Of a DNA stretch of 64,000 nt, positions 51,807-61,532 are shown one piece after another. The position numbers were made by a program, and so were the translations under genes. The DNA comes from Acidovorax sp. T1 (lineage in GTDB: Bacteria > Pseudomonadota > Gammaproteobacteria > Burkholderiales > Burkholderiaceae_C): positions 992,001-1,056,000 of the forward strand of contig NZ_CP021648.1 of NCBI RefSeq assembly GCF_002176815.1, in the 5' to 3' direction. The notes beneath the pieces are model-generated. The model was not told the DNA's origin. It did not search any database and saw nothing but the letters and a program-made list of their open reading frames with translations. The first letter of the stretch is position 1; each line of letters begins with the position of its first letter.

Positions 51807-51858
51807 CATGGGGTCAGATCACGATTTCGCGCAGCGAAACTCGTGCTCTGACCCCATG
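51807..51858. repeat. Inverted repeat of the GGGGTCAGA type (REP-like)
   Basis: CATGGGGTCAGA (51807-51818) pairs with TCTGACCCCATG (51847-51858); inner TTCGC/GCGAA also pair. The form resembles REP sequences that RAYT transposases mobilise. Confidence 0.75.
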
Positions 51859-51935
51859 CCGGACCACAAGGCGCCGCGTTGTCGGGCAGCCTGACATTCC
51901 GGCCATTCACCCGTTGCCATGGCATGCGGGCGTGA

Positions 51936-52003
51936 TTTTTAAGTGTTTTCAGCCGCCAGCGCTTATGCAGCAAGCGCCAAAAGCTATCAAACTTGAAGCA
52001 AAT
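51936..52003 (-). repeat. Dispersed repeat copy between polA and azlC (reverse)
   Basis: Minus strand: TTTGCTTCAAGTTTGATAGC, TTTTGGCGCTTGC, TGCATAAGCGCTGG. Full hairpin (GGCGCTT/AAGCGCT). It ends at the azlC start codon and includes the in-frame TTG alternative start. Confidence 0.65.
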
Positions 52004-52745
52004 GAATCCCTCTCCACCCACCCTGCGCCCCGCCACTTGGACCCCCGCCATCCGCATGGGCCTGTCGATTTCCGTCGCCACCGGCCTCTACGGCATCTCC
52101 TTTGGCGCCCTGGCCGTGGCCGCCGGCCTCACCGTGTGGCAGGCCATGGCGCTGAGCCTGCTCATGTTCACGGGCGGCTCGCAGTTCGCCTTCATCGGCG
52201 TCATCGCGGGCGGCGGCGCGGGCTCGGCTGCGTTGGGTGCGGCGGCACTGCTGGGCGTGCGCAACGCGGTGTACGGCATGCAGCTGAACGCCATGATCGC
52301 CCCCACCGGCTGGCGCAAGCCCGTGGCCGCGCAGCTCACCATCGACGAATCCGCCGCCACCGCTGCGGGCCAGACCGCAACGGATGAGCAGCGGCGCGGC
52401 TTCTGGACGGCGGGCTTGGGCGTTTTCGTGCTCTGGAACCTGTTCACCCTGCTCGGCGCCGTGCTGGGCGACGCCCTGGGCGACCCGCGCCGCTGGGGTC
52501 TGGACGGCGCTGCCGTCGCCGCCTTCCTGGCCCTGCTGTGGCCGCGCCTGAAACAGCGCGAACCCGTGGCGCTGGCCGTGCTGTGCGGCGTGGTCACTGC
52601 CCTGGCCGTGCCGCTGCTGCCGCCCGGCCTGCCCATTTTGCTGGCCGCCGTGGTCGGCGCCACCTGGGGCTGGTGGAGCCGGAGCACCGGCGCCGATGCG
52701 CCCCCGCAGGCACCGTCCGCAGCCACTACAACGGAGGCCCCATGA
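52002..52745 (+). CDS. azlC: AzlC-family branched-chain amino acid exporter, large subunit
   Basis: 247 aa from ATG 52002. AIRMGLSISVATGLYGISFGALAVAAGLTVWQAMALSLLMFTGGSQFAFIGVIAGGG and LLGVRNAVYGMQLN are AzlC signatures. About six to seven membrane segments. Works with AzlD to export branched-chain amino acids or analogues. Four-base overlap with azlD. Confidence 0.92.
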   Translation: MNPSPPTLRPATWTPAIRMGLSISVATGLYGISFGALAVAAGLTVWQAMALSLLMFTGGSQFAFIGVIAGGGAGSAALGAAALLGVRNAVYGMQLNAMIAPTGWRKPVAAQLTIDESAATAAGQTATDEQRRGFWTAGLGVFVLWNLFTLLGAVLGDALGDPRRWGLDGAAVAAFLALLWPRLKQREPVALAVLCGVVTALAVPLLPPGLPILLAAVVGATWGWWSRSTGADAPPQAPSAATTTEAP

Positions 52746-53047
52746 CGCTCTGGACCGCCATCCTGCTGGCCTGCGCCGCCACCTACCTCACCAAACTGGC
52801 TGGCTACGCCGTGCCCGCCCGCTGGCTGCAAAACCCCCGCATGGCCCGCGTGGCAGGCGCCATCACCGTGGCGCTGCTGTCGGCGCTGACGGTGATGAAC
52901 ACCTTTGCCGCAGGCACCGCCCTGGTCATCGATGCGCGCCTTGCCGCGTTGGCCGTGGCGGCGCTGGCCTTGTGGCTGCGGCTGCCGTTCTTGCTGGTGG
53001 TGCTGCTGGGGGCGGCAGCAGCGGGGCTGGTGCGGTGGTGGGGGTGA
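52742..53047 (+). CDS. azlD: AzlD-family exporter, small subunit
   Basis: 101 aa, ATG 52742 in an ATGA overlap with azlC. Four hydrophobic segments: TLWTAILLACAATYLTKLAGYAVPARWL, VAGAITVALLSALTVMNTFAAG, AALAVAALALWLRLPFLLVVLLGAAAAGLV. Small partner that completes the AzlCD exporter. Confidence 0.92.
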   Translation: MTLWTAILLACAATYLTKLAGYAVPARWLQNPRMARVAGAITVALLSALTVMNTFAAGTALVIDARLAALAVAALALWLRLPFLLVVLLGAAAAGLVRWWG

Positions 53048-53165
53048 CTGGTTACTGGGCTGCTGTCGGCCAAGAGCAGTCGGTGGCGGCCAGTGAATGC
53101 AGACGATTAATGTTTGAGTTCACGGGCGAGCCGCCGATAGGCGGAGCGTGTCCTGCAACGAAAGG

Positions 53166-53729
53166 TTAGGGGCGGCCACGGATAACCAGTTGAGATAACT
53201 CCACAACTGAAAGCATGGGTGTTGAACGGTGGATGATTCGGTGGCAGTTCGAGCACAAGATGGCCAAAGCATCAAGCGTGGCGGTGACCGACTCCGTTGC
53301 TGCCGACAGCGGCACCAAATGATGAACCTCACAGAAGCCAGCTCCGAGGACGCCGTAGTGAGCGAAGAAATCGAAGCCGCATACTTCGCAGCACAAGCGC
53401 CCTTTGGCGTTGAGGATTGCAGCCTTCTTTGCTTCGACAATTGCCTGATTTCGTTCGCGGCGTAGATGAGATACAAGGTGCGCAGCACCTTCAGTCCCGG
53501 CAGCGGGAAGATCAATATCGGGAAGTACGGGAGGGGAAAGAGGATTGTCTTCGGCCTCAAGCGTTGAAAGGGCTTGAACAACTATCCCGTCGTCGTTGAC
53601 GCGATTGAAGCCCAAGCTGAAGTTGCTTTGAGATTGCGGGCAAAGCAAATTCCGGCCCGCGTCAGTACACTCGTTCAGCACCCTGCCACACAGCCCGTGG
53701 CCAACCGATTTGCCTGAAGGAGCCCCCAC
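53166..53729 (-). CDS. HNH endonuclease, probably N-terminally truncated
   Basis: The C-terminal HNH domain is well formed: RLCCEVCGFDFFAHYGVLGAGFCEVHHLVPLSA, then LAILCSNCHRIIHRS (zinc Cys pairs, HH, and final His). The first 40 codons have no good start: the only candidate is a GTG at 53729 touching the yghU ATG, and the protein is short for the HNH group. It may be the residue of a longer restriction-type gene cut off by yghU. Confidence 0.7.
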   Translation of the reverse strand: MGAPSGKSVGHGLCGRVLNECTDAGRNLLCPQSQSNFSLGFNRVNDDGIVVQALSTLEAEDNPLSPPVLPDIDLPAAGTEGAAHLVSHLRRERNQAIVEAKKAAILNAKGRLCCEVCGFDFFAHYGVLGAGFCEVHHLVPLSAATESVTATLDALAILCSNCHRIIHRSTPMLSVVELSQLVIRGRP

Positions 53730-54605
53730 ATGACCGATTCATCCCCCTACACCCTGCCCGCCATCTGGCAATGGAACAAGGAGAGCGGCGGCAAGTTCGC
53801 CAGCATCAACCGCCCTATCGCGGGCGCCACGTACGACAAGGAGCTGCCCGTCGGCCGCAACCCGCTGCAGCTGTATTCGCTGGCCACGCCCAACGGCGTC
53901 AAGGTCACGGTCATGCTGGAAGAGCTGCTGGCCCTGGGCCACAGCGGCGCCGAGTACGACGCCTGGCTGATTCCCATCAACGAGGGTGCGCAGTTCAGCA
54001 GCGGTTTCGTTGCCGTCAACCCCAATTCCAAGATTCCGGCGCTGATGGACCGCAGCGGTGCCGAGCCGGTGCGTGTGTTCGAGTCCGGCGCCATCCTGCT
54101 GTACCTGGCCGAGAAGTTTGGTGCCTTTGTCCCCACCGATCCCGCCCGGCGGGCCGAGTGCCTGTCGTGGCTGTTCTGGCAGATGGGCAGCGCGCCGTTT
54201 CTGGGCGGCGGGTTCGGGCATTTTTACGCCTATGCGCCGACCAAGATCGAATACGCCATCGACCGCTATGCGATGGAGGTCAAGCGCCAGATGGATGTGC
54301 TCAACCAGCGCCTTGCCGCGCACGAATATCTGGCGGGCGATGAATACACCGTGGCCGATATGGCGGCCTGGCCTTGGTATGGCGCGCTGGCCAAGGGCCA
54401 GCTGTACGAGGCGGGTGAATTTTTGCAGGTGCATGAATACACCCATGTGGTGCGTTGGGCCGACCAGATTGCCAAGCGTCCGGCCGTGCAGCGCGGCCGC
54501 AAGGTCAACCGTACCTGGGGTGACCCTGCCAGCCAGCTGCACGAGCGACACGATGCCAGCGACTTCGACACCAAGACGCAGGACAAGCTGGCAGCAGCGT
54601 CCTGA
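53730..54605 (+). CDS. yghU: Glutathione-dependent disulfide-bond oxidoreductase (YghU-type GST)
   Basis: 291 aa. YTLPAIWQWNKESGGKFASINRPIAGATYDKELPVGRNPLQLYSLATPNGVKVTVMLEEL is the YghU N-terminal extension. GST N-domain with NPNSKIPALMDRSG and the C-domain PAFLGGGFGHFYAYAPTKIEYAIDRY. Ends in a Lys/Ala tail. Role in reduction of disulfides in redox-stressed cells. Confidence 0.92.
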   Translation: MTDSSPYTLPAIWQWNKESGGKFASINRPIAGATYDKELPVGRNPLQLYSLATPNGVKVTVMLEELLALGHSGAEYDAWLIPINEGAQFSSGFVAVNPNSKIPALMDRSGAEPVRVFESGAILLYLAEKFGAFVPTDPARRAECLSWLFWQMGSAPFLGGGFGHFYAYAPTKIEYAIDRYAMEVKRQMDVLNQRLAAHEYLAGDEYTVADMAAWPWYGALAKGQLYEAGEFLQVHEYTHVVRWADQIAKRPAVQRGRKVNRTWGDPASQLHERHDASDFDTKTQDKLAAAS

Positions 54606-54640
54606 TCGTTGGTCCTTTTACCGTTGCAAAGGGTTTTCAC

Positions 54641-55273
54641 ATGATCACCTTGTATGACTGCGCCACCGCGCCCAGCCCTCGCCGCGCCCGCATCCTGCTG
54701 GCCGAAAAAGGCATTGCCCATGACACCGTGCAGGTGGACCTGCGCAGCGGCGAGCAACTGGGCGAGGCCTATCGGCGTATCAACCCGCAGTGCACGGTGC
54801 CTGCGCTGCGCACCGAAGAAGGTTTGTTGTTGACCGACAACGCGGCGATCATTGCTTATCTCGAAGCGCGTTATCCGCAACCTGCGCTGCTGGGCGAGAC
54901 GCCCGAACAAAAGGCCGAGATCGCCAGCTGGAACTGGCGCGTGGAGTTTGAAGGCCTGCTGGCGATTGCCGAGGCGCTGCGCAACAGCGCGCCCGCCATG
55001 GCCAACCGGGCGCTGCCGGGCGCGGTGGACTACCCGCAAATCCCCGCGCTGGCCGAGCGCGGGCTGGCACGCATCGGGCAGTTTTTTGCGCTGCTGAACG
55101 AGCGCCTGGCGGGCCGCGACTTCATTGCCGCCGATCGCTTCAGCGTGGCCGACATCACGGCCGTGGTGGCGGTGGACTTTGCGCGCGTGGTCAAGCAAAA
55201 GCCGGGCGAGCAGCACCCGCATTTGCTGCGCTGGCGCGCGGCCATGGCGGCCCGGCCGTCAATGTCTTTGTAA
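54641..55273 (+). CDS. Glutathione S-transferase family protein
   Basis: 210 aa. MITLYDCATAPSPRRARILLAEKGIAHDTVQVDLRSGEQ, PxxTVPALRTEEGLLLTDNAAIIAYLEARYP and C-terminal helices with DRFSVADITAVVAVDFARV. Thioredoxin fold plus GST-C. Substrate unknown. Follows yghU on the same strand by 35 bases. Confidence 0.9.
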   Translation: MITLYDCATAPSPRRARILLAEKGIAHDTVQVDLRSGEQLGEAYRRINPQCTVPALRTEEGLLLTDNAAIIAYLEARYPQPALLGETPEQKAEIASWNWRVEFEGLLAIAEALRNSAPAMANRALPGAVDYPQIPALAERGLARIGQFFALLNERLAGRDFIAADRFSVADITAVVAVDFARVVKQKPGEQHPHLLRWRAAMAARPSMSL

Positions 55274-55280
55274 TCTCTGC

Positions 55281-55781
55281 ATGAGCGCGGCCAAAACCTT
55301 GCTGATCGTTTACCACTCGCTCACGGGTGGCACGCGGCAGATGGCCGAGGCCGCGCGCATGGGTGCCGCAGCCGAAACGGGTTGTGTGGTGCGCCTGCTG
55401 CACGCCGCACAGGCTGGGCCGCAGGACGTGCTGGCGGCGGATGGCTATGTGTTTGCCACGCCTGAGAATCTGGCGGCGATGAGCGGGCAGCTCAAGGACT
55501 TTTTTGATCGCAGCTACTACGGGGTGCTCGATCGGGTCAACGGCCGCCCCTACGCCAGCCTGGTTTGCGCGGGCAGCGATGGCAGCAACGCGGCGCGGCA
55601 GATCGCGCGCATTGCCACCGGCTGGCGCCTCAAGGCGGTGGCCGAGCCGCTGATCGTGTGCACCCACGCCCAGACGCCCGAGGCCATTTTGGCGCCCAAG
55701 CACATTGGCGATGCAGACCTTGCGCGCTGCAGGGCGCTGGGCGAGGCGCTGGCGGCGGGGCTGGTGCTGGGGGTGTTTTAG
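55281..55781 (+). CDS. Flavodoxin-like NAD(P)H-dependent FMN protein
   Basis: 166 aa from ATG 55281. LLIVYHSLTGGTRQMAEAARMGA is the flavodoxin FMN-phosphate loop, FATPENLAAMSGQLKDFFDRSYYGVLDRVNGRPYASLVCAGSDGSNAARQ the FMN isoalloxazine contacts. Redox role not known. Next to the GST genes. Confidence 0.85.
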   Translation: MSAAKTLLIVYHSLTGGTRQMAEAARMGAAAETGCVVRLLHAAQAGPQDVLAADGYVFATPENLAAMSGQLKDFFDRSYYGVLDRVNGRPYASLVCAGSDGSNAARQIARIATGWRLKAVAEPLIVCTHAQTPEAILAPKHIGDADLARCRALGEALAAGLVLGVF

Positions 55782-55782
55782 G

Positions 55783-55842
55783 TTGCTATTTTGTTGATAG
55801 CTGATAGCGCTTATCCAGTAAGCGCTAGAGGCCTTTTTTTGG
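55783..55842 (+). repeat. Dispersed hairpin repeat, near-consensus copy
   Basis: GTTGCTATTTTGTTGATAGC, TGATAGCGCTTATCC, AGTAAGCGCTAGAGG and CCTTTTTTTGG. Arms AGCGCTTA/TAAGCGCT pair. Useful as a model for the family. Confidence 0.75.
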
Positions 55843-55960
55843 ACCATGCTTGCACACCGGTGGCGCTGGGCTATGCCCGTGCAGGGAGGGAAGGGCGGAG
55901 GACACGCCCTAAACTGCAGCCTCGATTGACTTGAACCCTCGTTACCACAGGAGATGCGCC

Positions 55961-56857
55961 ATGCTCAATGAAGATGCCTGTTCCGATGTCAACGCCTTGC
56001 TCCCCGGTCGCGCCACCGAGGCGGGAACCACCCGCCGCACCGCTTTGCAGGCGGCCATCGGCCTTGGCTATGCGGCAGCGGCGGCGCCGCTGATGGCGCA
56101 AACGGCCATTGCCACCCCGGCCGACGGGCTGGATGCGGGCGAGGTCAGCTTTACCGTCGGCGGCTTCAAGGTGCCTGCCTACCGCGCCGCGCCCGCGGGC
56201 AAGACGGGCCTGCCGGTGGTGCTGGTAATCCAGGAAATCTTTGGCGTGCACGAATACATCGCAGACACCTGCCGGCGCTTTGCCAAGGCCGGCTATCTGG
56301 CCATTGCGCCGCAGCTTTATGCGCGCCAGGGCGACCCGGCCGCCTACACCGAAGTGGGCAAGCTCATGGCCGAGGTGGTGGCCAAGGTGCCCGATGCGCA
56401 GGTGATGGCCGACCTCGATGGCGCCGTGCAATGGGCCGGGGCCAACGGCGGCGACCTGGCCCGGGTGGGCATTACGGGCTTTTGCTGGGGCGGGCGCATC
56501 ACCTGGCTTTATGCCGCGCACGGCTCGGTGAAGGCCGGCGTGGCCTGGTATGGCCGCCTGGTGGGGCAGGCCAGCGAACTCACGCCCAAGCACCCGGTGG
56601 AGCTGGCGCCCATCCTCAAGGCCCCCGTGCTGGGTCTTTATGGCGAAAAAGACACCGGCATCCCCCTTGACACGATTGATAAGATGAAATCTGCCTTGGC
56701 CAGCGGAACGGCCGCCGCCAAGGCTTCGCAGTTCGTGGTGTACCCCGACGCGCCGCACGCTTTTCATGCCGACTACCGCGCCAGCTACCGCAAGGAAGCG
56801 GCGGAAGACGGCTGGAAGCGTGCGCTGGCCTGGTTCAAGGCCCACGGCGTGGTCTGA
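55961..56857 (+). CDS. Tat-exported dienelactone-hydrolase-family protein
   Basis: 298 aa from ATG 55961 (AGGAG at 55949-55953). N-terminal TTRRTALQAAIGLGYAAAAAPLMAQ is a twin-Arg signal. Alpha/beta hydrolase core: VLVIQEIFGVHEYIADTCRRFAKAGYLAIAPQLY, catalytic Cys in GFCWGGR, Asp in GLYGEKDTGIP, His in PDAPHAFHADYR. Typical DLH nucleophile is Cys. It hydrolyses lactones or esters; true substrate unknown. An export signal on a DLH is uncommon but seen in this family. Confidence 0.88.
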   Translation: MLNEDACSDVNALLPGRATEAGTTRRTALQAAIGLGYAAAAAPLMAQTAIATPADGLDAGEVSFTVGGFKVPAYRAAPAGKTGLPVVLVIQEIFGVHEYIADTCRRFAKAGYLAIAPQLYARQGDPAAYTEVGKLMAEVVAKVPDAQVMADLDGAVQWAGANGGDLARVGITGFCWGGRITWLYAAHGSVKAGVAWYGRLVGQASELTPKHPVELAPILKAPVLGLYGEKDTGIPLDTIDKMKSALASGTAAAKASQFVVYPDAPHAFHADYRASYRKEAAEDGWKRALAWFKAHGVV

Positions 56858-56878
56858 AACGGCCTTACCCTTTGCACC

Positions 56879-56915
56879 AGCCGCCCCGGCCGCAGCGGGG
56901 GCGGCTTCGTTTTTT
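56879..56915 (+). terminator. Terminator after the DLH-like gene
   Basis: AGCCGCCCC (56879-56887) pairs with GGGGCGGCT (56898-56906), then TCGTTTTTT. Confidence 0.8.
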
Positions 56916-56959
56916 GGGGACGCGTGCACCGCATTTTTGGTCAAAACATGCCCCTGGGC

Positions 56960-57007
56960 ATATATAACAAGCGCATATAGCTATGACTTTGGTAGCAATT
57001 ATTTTGG
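56960..57007 (-). repeat. Dispersed repeat copy over the ZIP start codon (reverse)
   Basis: Minus strand: AATTGCTACCAAAGTCATAG, CTATATGCGCTTGTTATAT. Contains the ZIP ATG (56983). Head and first arm only. Confidence 0.45.
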
Positions 57008-57876
57008 CCACCCTGGCGGCGGGCATCGGCAGCGTATGGCTGGCAGCGCTGCTGATGGGCGCGGGGCTCAAAGGCGGCGGCAGCAGTGTGGGGCCGCAGC
57101 GCCTGCTCAGCCTGGCGGCCGGTGCCCTGCTGGCCACGGCCTTCATGCACTTGCTGCCCGAAGCGTTCGAGAGCCCTGTGGACGGCCACGACCTGTTCAC
57201 CGCGCTGCTGGTGGGCCTGGTGTTTTTCTTTCTGCTCGACAAGGCCGAGCTGTGGCACCACGGCCACGAGCACAGCCATGAGGCGCCGCCCGCAACCGGG
57301 CATGGCGAGACGGGGCATGACCATGCACAGGAGGTGCTGCACGGGCGTGCGCACGCACATGCAGATGGGCACGAACACGAGCACCGCCACGCCCACGCCC
57401 ACGCCCACCACCATGGTCCCAAGACGGCAGGGGGCTGGGCGGTGCTCACCGGCGACAGCGTGCATTGCTTTGGCGACGGCATCCTGATTGCCTCGGCCTT
57501 CGTGGCGGATATGCGGTTGGGCGTGATTGCCGCGGTTTCCGTGCTGGCCCACGAGGTGCCCCACCACATGGGCGACCTGGTGGTGCTGCGCCAGGCGAGC
57601 CCGAACCGGCGCATGGCGCTGGTTAAGGTCTCGCTGGCCGGAGCTGTGACGGCACTGGGCGGGCTGGTGGGGTATTTCCTGGTCGGACAGTTGCACGACT
57701 GGCTGCCGTATTTTCTGGTCGTGGCGTCCAGCAGCTTTGTCTATGTGGCCCTGGCCGATCTGATTCCGCAGCTGCAAAAACGCCTGTCGGCACGCGAAAC
57801 ACTGGCCCAGATTGTCTGGCTGCTGGTGGGTATGGGCCTCGTGATGCTGGTGAGCGGCGCGGCGCATTTGCACTGA
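56983..57876 (+). CDS. ZIP-family metal (zinc) transporter
   Basis: 297 aa. ZIP core: GSVWLAALLMGAGLKGGGSSVGPQRLLSLAAGALLATAFMHLLPEAFE, His-rich cytoplasmic loop from about residue 100 (GHEHSHE ... AHADGHEHEHRHAHAHAHHHG), then the diagnostic HCFGDGILIASAFVADMRLGVIAAVSVLAHEVPHHMGD with the two metal-site His/Glu groups. Imports Zn2+ or other divalent metals. The start codon sits in a repeat copy. Confidence 0.93.
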   Translation: MTLVAIILATLAAGIGSVWLAALLMGAGLKGGGSSVGPQRLLSLAAGALLATAFMHLLPEAFESPVDGHDLFTALLVGLVFFFLLDKAELWHHGHEHSHEAPPATGHGETGHDHAQEVLHGRAHAHADGHEHEHRHAHAHAHHHGPKTAGGWAVLTGDSVHCFGDGILIASAFVADMRLGVIAAVSVLAHEVPHHMGDLVVLRQASPNRRMALVKVSLAGAVTALGGLVGYFLVGQLHDWLPYFLVVASSSFVYVALADLIPQLQKRLSARETLAQIVWLLVGMGLVMLVSGAAHLH

Positions 57877-57928
57877 GATCGTGAACGCGTTCTGAGGGCA
57901 TTGCGATACCCGGTTTGCGCTTCGCCGG

Positions 57929-58696
57929 TCAGCCCGCCAGCTCCTCGCGCACCGCCGCCACCTGCCGGCGCGACACCATCAGCAGCTCGGTCAGCCCCTG
58001 AAGGCGCACGGCCCAGCCTTCACCTTCGTCGGGGTCGTAGTGTTTTTCCAGCGCACGCACGGCGCGGCGCGCTACCAGCGCGTTGCGGTGGATGCGCAGG
58101 TAGCGCGGGGCGAACTTGGCCTCCAGCTCGCTCAAGGAGCCATCCATGATGTAGCTGCGCGTGATGGTGCGCACGGTCACATATTTCAGCTCGGCCTTGA
58201 AATACAGCACCTCGGCCAGCGGCAGGCGCTCGGTGCGGCCGCGGTCCTGGATCAGCAGGGTTTCGCCGTCGGCGGCGCTGGCGGCACTGTGGCTGCCGGG
58301 GGCGACGGCGGGTGCGCCCCGCCGGTGGCTGCGCTGGGCCTTGGTCAGGGCCTGCAGCAGGCGTTCGCGCCGCACGGGCTTGGTGAGGTAGTCCACGGCG
58401 TCGAGTTCGAAGGCGCTCACGGCGTGGTCGGCGTGGGCGGTCACAAACACCACGGCGGGGGGGTGCGGCAGCGCTTGCACGGCATGGGCCAGGCTCAGGC
58501 CGTCCTGGCCGGGCATGCGGATGTCCAGCAGCAGCAGGTCGAATGCGCGCCCGCCTGTGGGGCTGAGTTGCGCCAGGGCTTCGCCCGTGTTGGCGGCTTC
58601 GGCCACGGTGGTGCGCACGGTGTCCTGGCAATCACCCAGCAGGGTGCGCAGTCGGCTGCGGGCCAGGGCTTCGTCGTCAACGATGAGGATGTTCAT
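57929..58696 (-). CDS. LytTR-family response regulator (AlgR/LytR-like)
   Basis: 255 aa. Receiver MNILIVDDEALARSRLRTLL with phosphoacceptor Asp in LLLLDIRMPGQDGL and Lys in DYLTKPVRRERLL. LytTR DNA-binding end: LKYVTVRTITRSYIMDGSLSELEAKFAPRYLRIHRNALVARRAVRALEKH. Start overlaps the kinase gene by four bases. Confidence 0.94.
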   Translation of the reverse strand: MNILIVDDEALARSRLRTLLGDCQDTVRTTVAEAANTGEALAQLSPTGGRAFDLLLLDIRMPGQDGLSLAHAVQALPHPPAVVFVTAHADHAVSAFELDAVDYLTKPVRRERLLQALTKAQRSHRRGAPAVAPGSHSAASAADGETLLIQDRGRTERLPLAEVLYFKAELKYVTVRTITRSYIMDGSLSELEAKFAPRYLRIHRNALVARRAVRALEKHYDPDEGEGWAVRLQGLTELLMVSRRQVAAVREELAG

Positions 58697-59823
58697 GGCT
58701 TGGAGCGGCGCGGGGTTCTGGATGCGTGCGCTGGAGCGGCAGGCTTTGGCTTGGTGGGGACCGGCAGGGTGATGCGCACCTGGTACAGGCCATCCTGCAC
58801 GCCCGCGCTGAACGCGCCCTGCACATCATGCAGCAGCGCCAGACGGGCGCGCACGTTGTCCAGCGCAATGCCGTGGCCGCGCGGCATGCCGTGGGTGCGG
58901 GTGTTGGTGTCGGGCAGGGTGTTGGTGATGCGCACCACCACGCGGCTGCCGCGCAGCTCGGTCAGCACGCGCAGCTTGCCGCCGCGCGCGCTGGGCTCCA
59001 CGCCGTGCTTGACGGCGTTTTCCACCAGCGGCTGCAGCAGCAGCGGGGGCAGGCGGGCGTTGTCGGTGCGCGGGTCCAGGCTCCACTGCACCTGCAGGCG
59101 CTGGCCAAAGCGCACCTCTTCAATCGCCAGGTAGCGCTGCGCGAGCGTGATCTCTTCGGCCAGCGTGACCGATTCGCCCTGCTCCACCAGCGCATGGCGA
59201 AACAGATCGCTCAGGTCTTCGAGCAGCGACTCGGCCTTGGCCGGCTCTGCGCGCACCAGCGCAATGGCGCTGTTGAGCGTGTTGAACAGAAAGTGCGGGC
59301 GGATGCGCGACTGCAGCTCGGCCAGGCGCGCCGTGGTGGCCGCCGGGGTGCGCCCGCGTGCGCGCATCACCAGCGCGGCCACCAGCGCTGCCGACAGCAG
59401 CGCGCCGCTGGCCGCGCTGGCCAGCCAGGGCGCTTGTTCTGCCACGCCCACCAGGGCCAGCATGGCGCAGGCATACAGCCCCGCCAGGGTGCCCAGCAGC
59501 ACGCCCGCCACAAACTGGCCGTTGGTGCCCAGGCGCTGCAACACGGTCTTGAAGCTGCAGGCGGCAATCAGCCAGACCAGCGTGGCGGGCAGGGCGCCAC
59601 CTGTCAGCAGCGACACGCGTGCCAGCCACTCCAGCGGCGTGCTGGCGCCATACAGCGCGCCCACGCCCAGCACGATTTCCACAAACAGCACGGCGCGCAG
59701 CACCACGCCCACATGGCAGGCATCGAACACCAGCGCACGCTGCACTTTGCCAAGCAGGCGCGGCTTTGCGGGCGCCGTTTCCAGCTCCAGGGGCTGGGTC
59801 GATAAAATTTGCTTGTTTTGCAT
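58693..59823 (-). CDS. LytS/YehU-type sensor histidine kinase
   Basis: 376 aa. Four or so hydrophobic segments (residues 30-155), then His_kinase domain LAELQSRIRPHFLFNTLNSAIALVRAEPAKAESLLEDLSDLFRHAL (phospho-His in RPHFLFN) and an ATPase domain LPPLLLQPLVENAVKHGVEP, GHGIALDNVRARLALLH. Cognate of the LytTR regulator. Divergent from argH. Confidence 0.93.
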   Translation of the reverse strand: MQNKQILSTQPLELETAPAKPRLLGKVQRALVFDACHVGVVLRAVLFVEIVLGVGALYGASTPLEWLARVSLLTGGALPATLVWLIAACSFKTVLQRLGTNGQFVAGVLLGTLAGLYACAMLALVGVAEQAPWLASAASGALLSAALVAALVMRARGRTPAATTARLAELQSRIRPHFLFNTLNSAIALVRAEPAKAESLLEDLSDLFRHALVEQGESVTLAEEITLAQRYLAIEEVRFGQRLQVQWSLDPRTDNARLPPLLLQPLVENAVKHGVEPSARGGKLRVLTELRGSRVVVRITNTLPDTNTRTHGMPRGHGIALDNVRARLALLHDVQGAFSAGVQDGLYQVRITLPVPTKPKPAAPAHASRTPRRSKP

Positions 59824-59874
59824 TGAGGCATCCGGCTGTTCCGGGTGTCAGTTCCACCCGATTATTGCCCTGCC

Positions 59875-61353
<1,479 letters not shown>

Positions 61354-61365
61354 TCAATTTTTCGA

Positions 61366-61427
61366 ATGAAATGAGGCTCTGGCGCTTATTGGTATTGCGC
61401 AAGCTGCTCTTTATTAGATAGCGTTTG
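61366..61427 (-). repeat. Dispersed repeat between argH and the TctC gene (reverse)
   Basis: Minus strand: CGCTATCTAATAAAGAGCAG, CTTGCGCAATACC, AATAAGCGCCAGAGCC, TCATTTCATT. Full layout. Confidence 0.6.
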
Positions 61428-61532
61428 AGTGTGCTTGACGCAGCGCGTGGCAGCCTTGCGTTACCGGTTGGCAGCCTTCGGGCCGGCATTTTTTCGCGTT
61501 GTCCGCCCGGTTTTCCTCCTGAGGAGTTGGAT

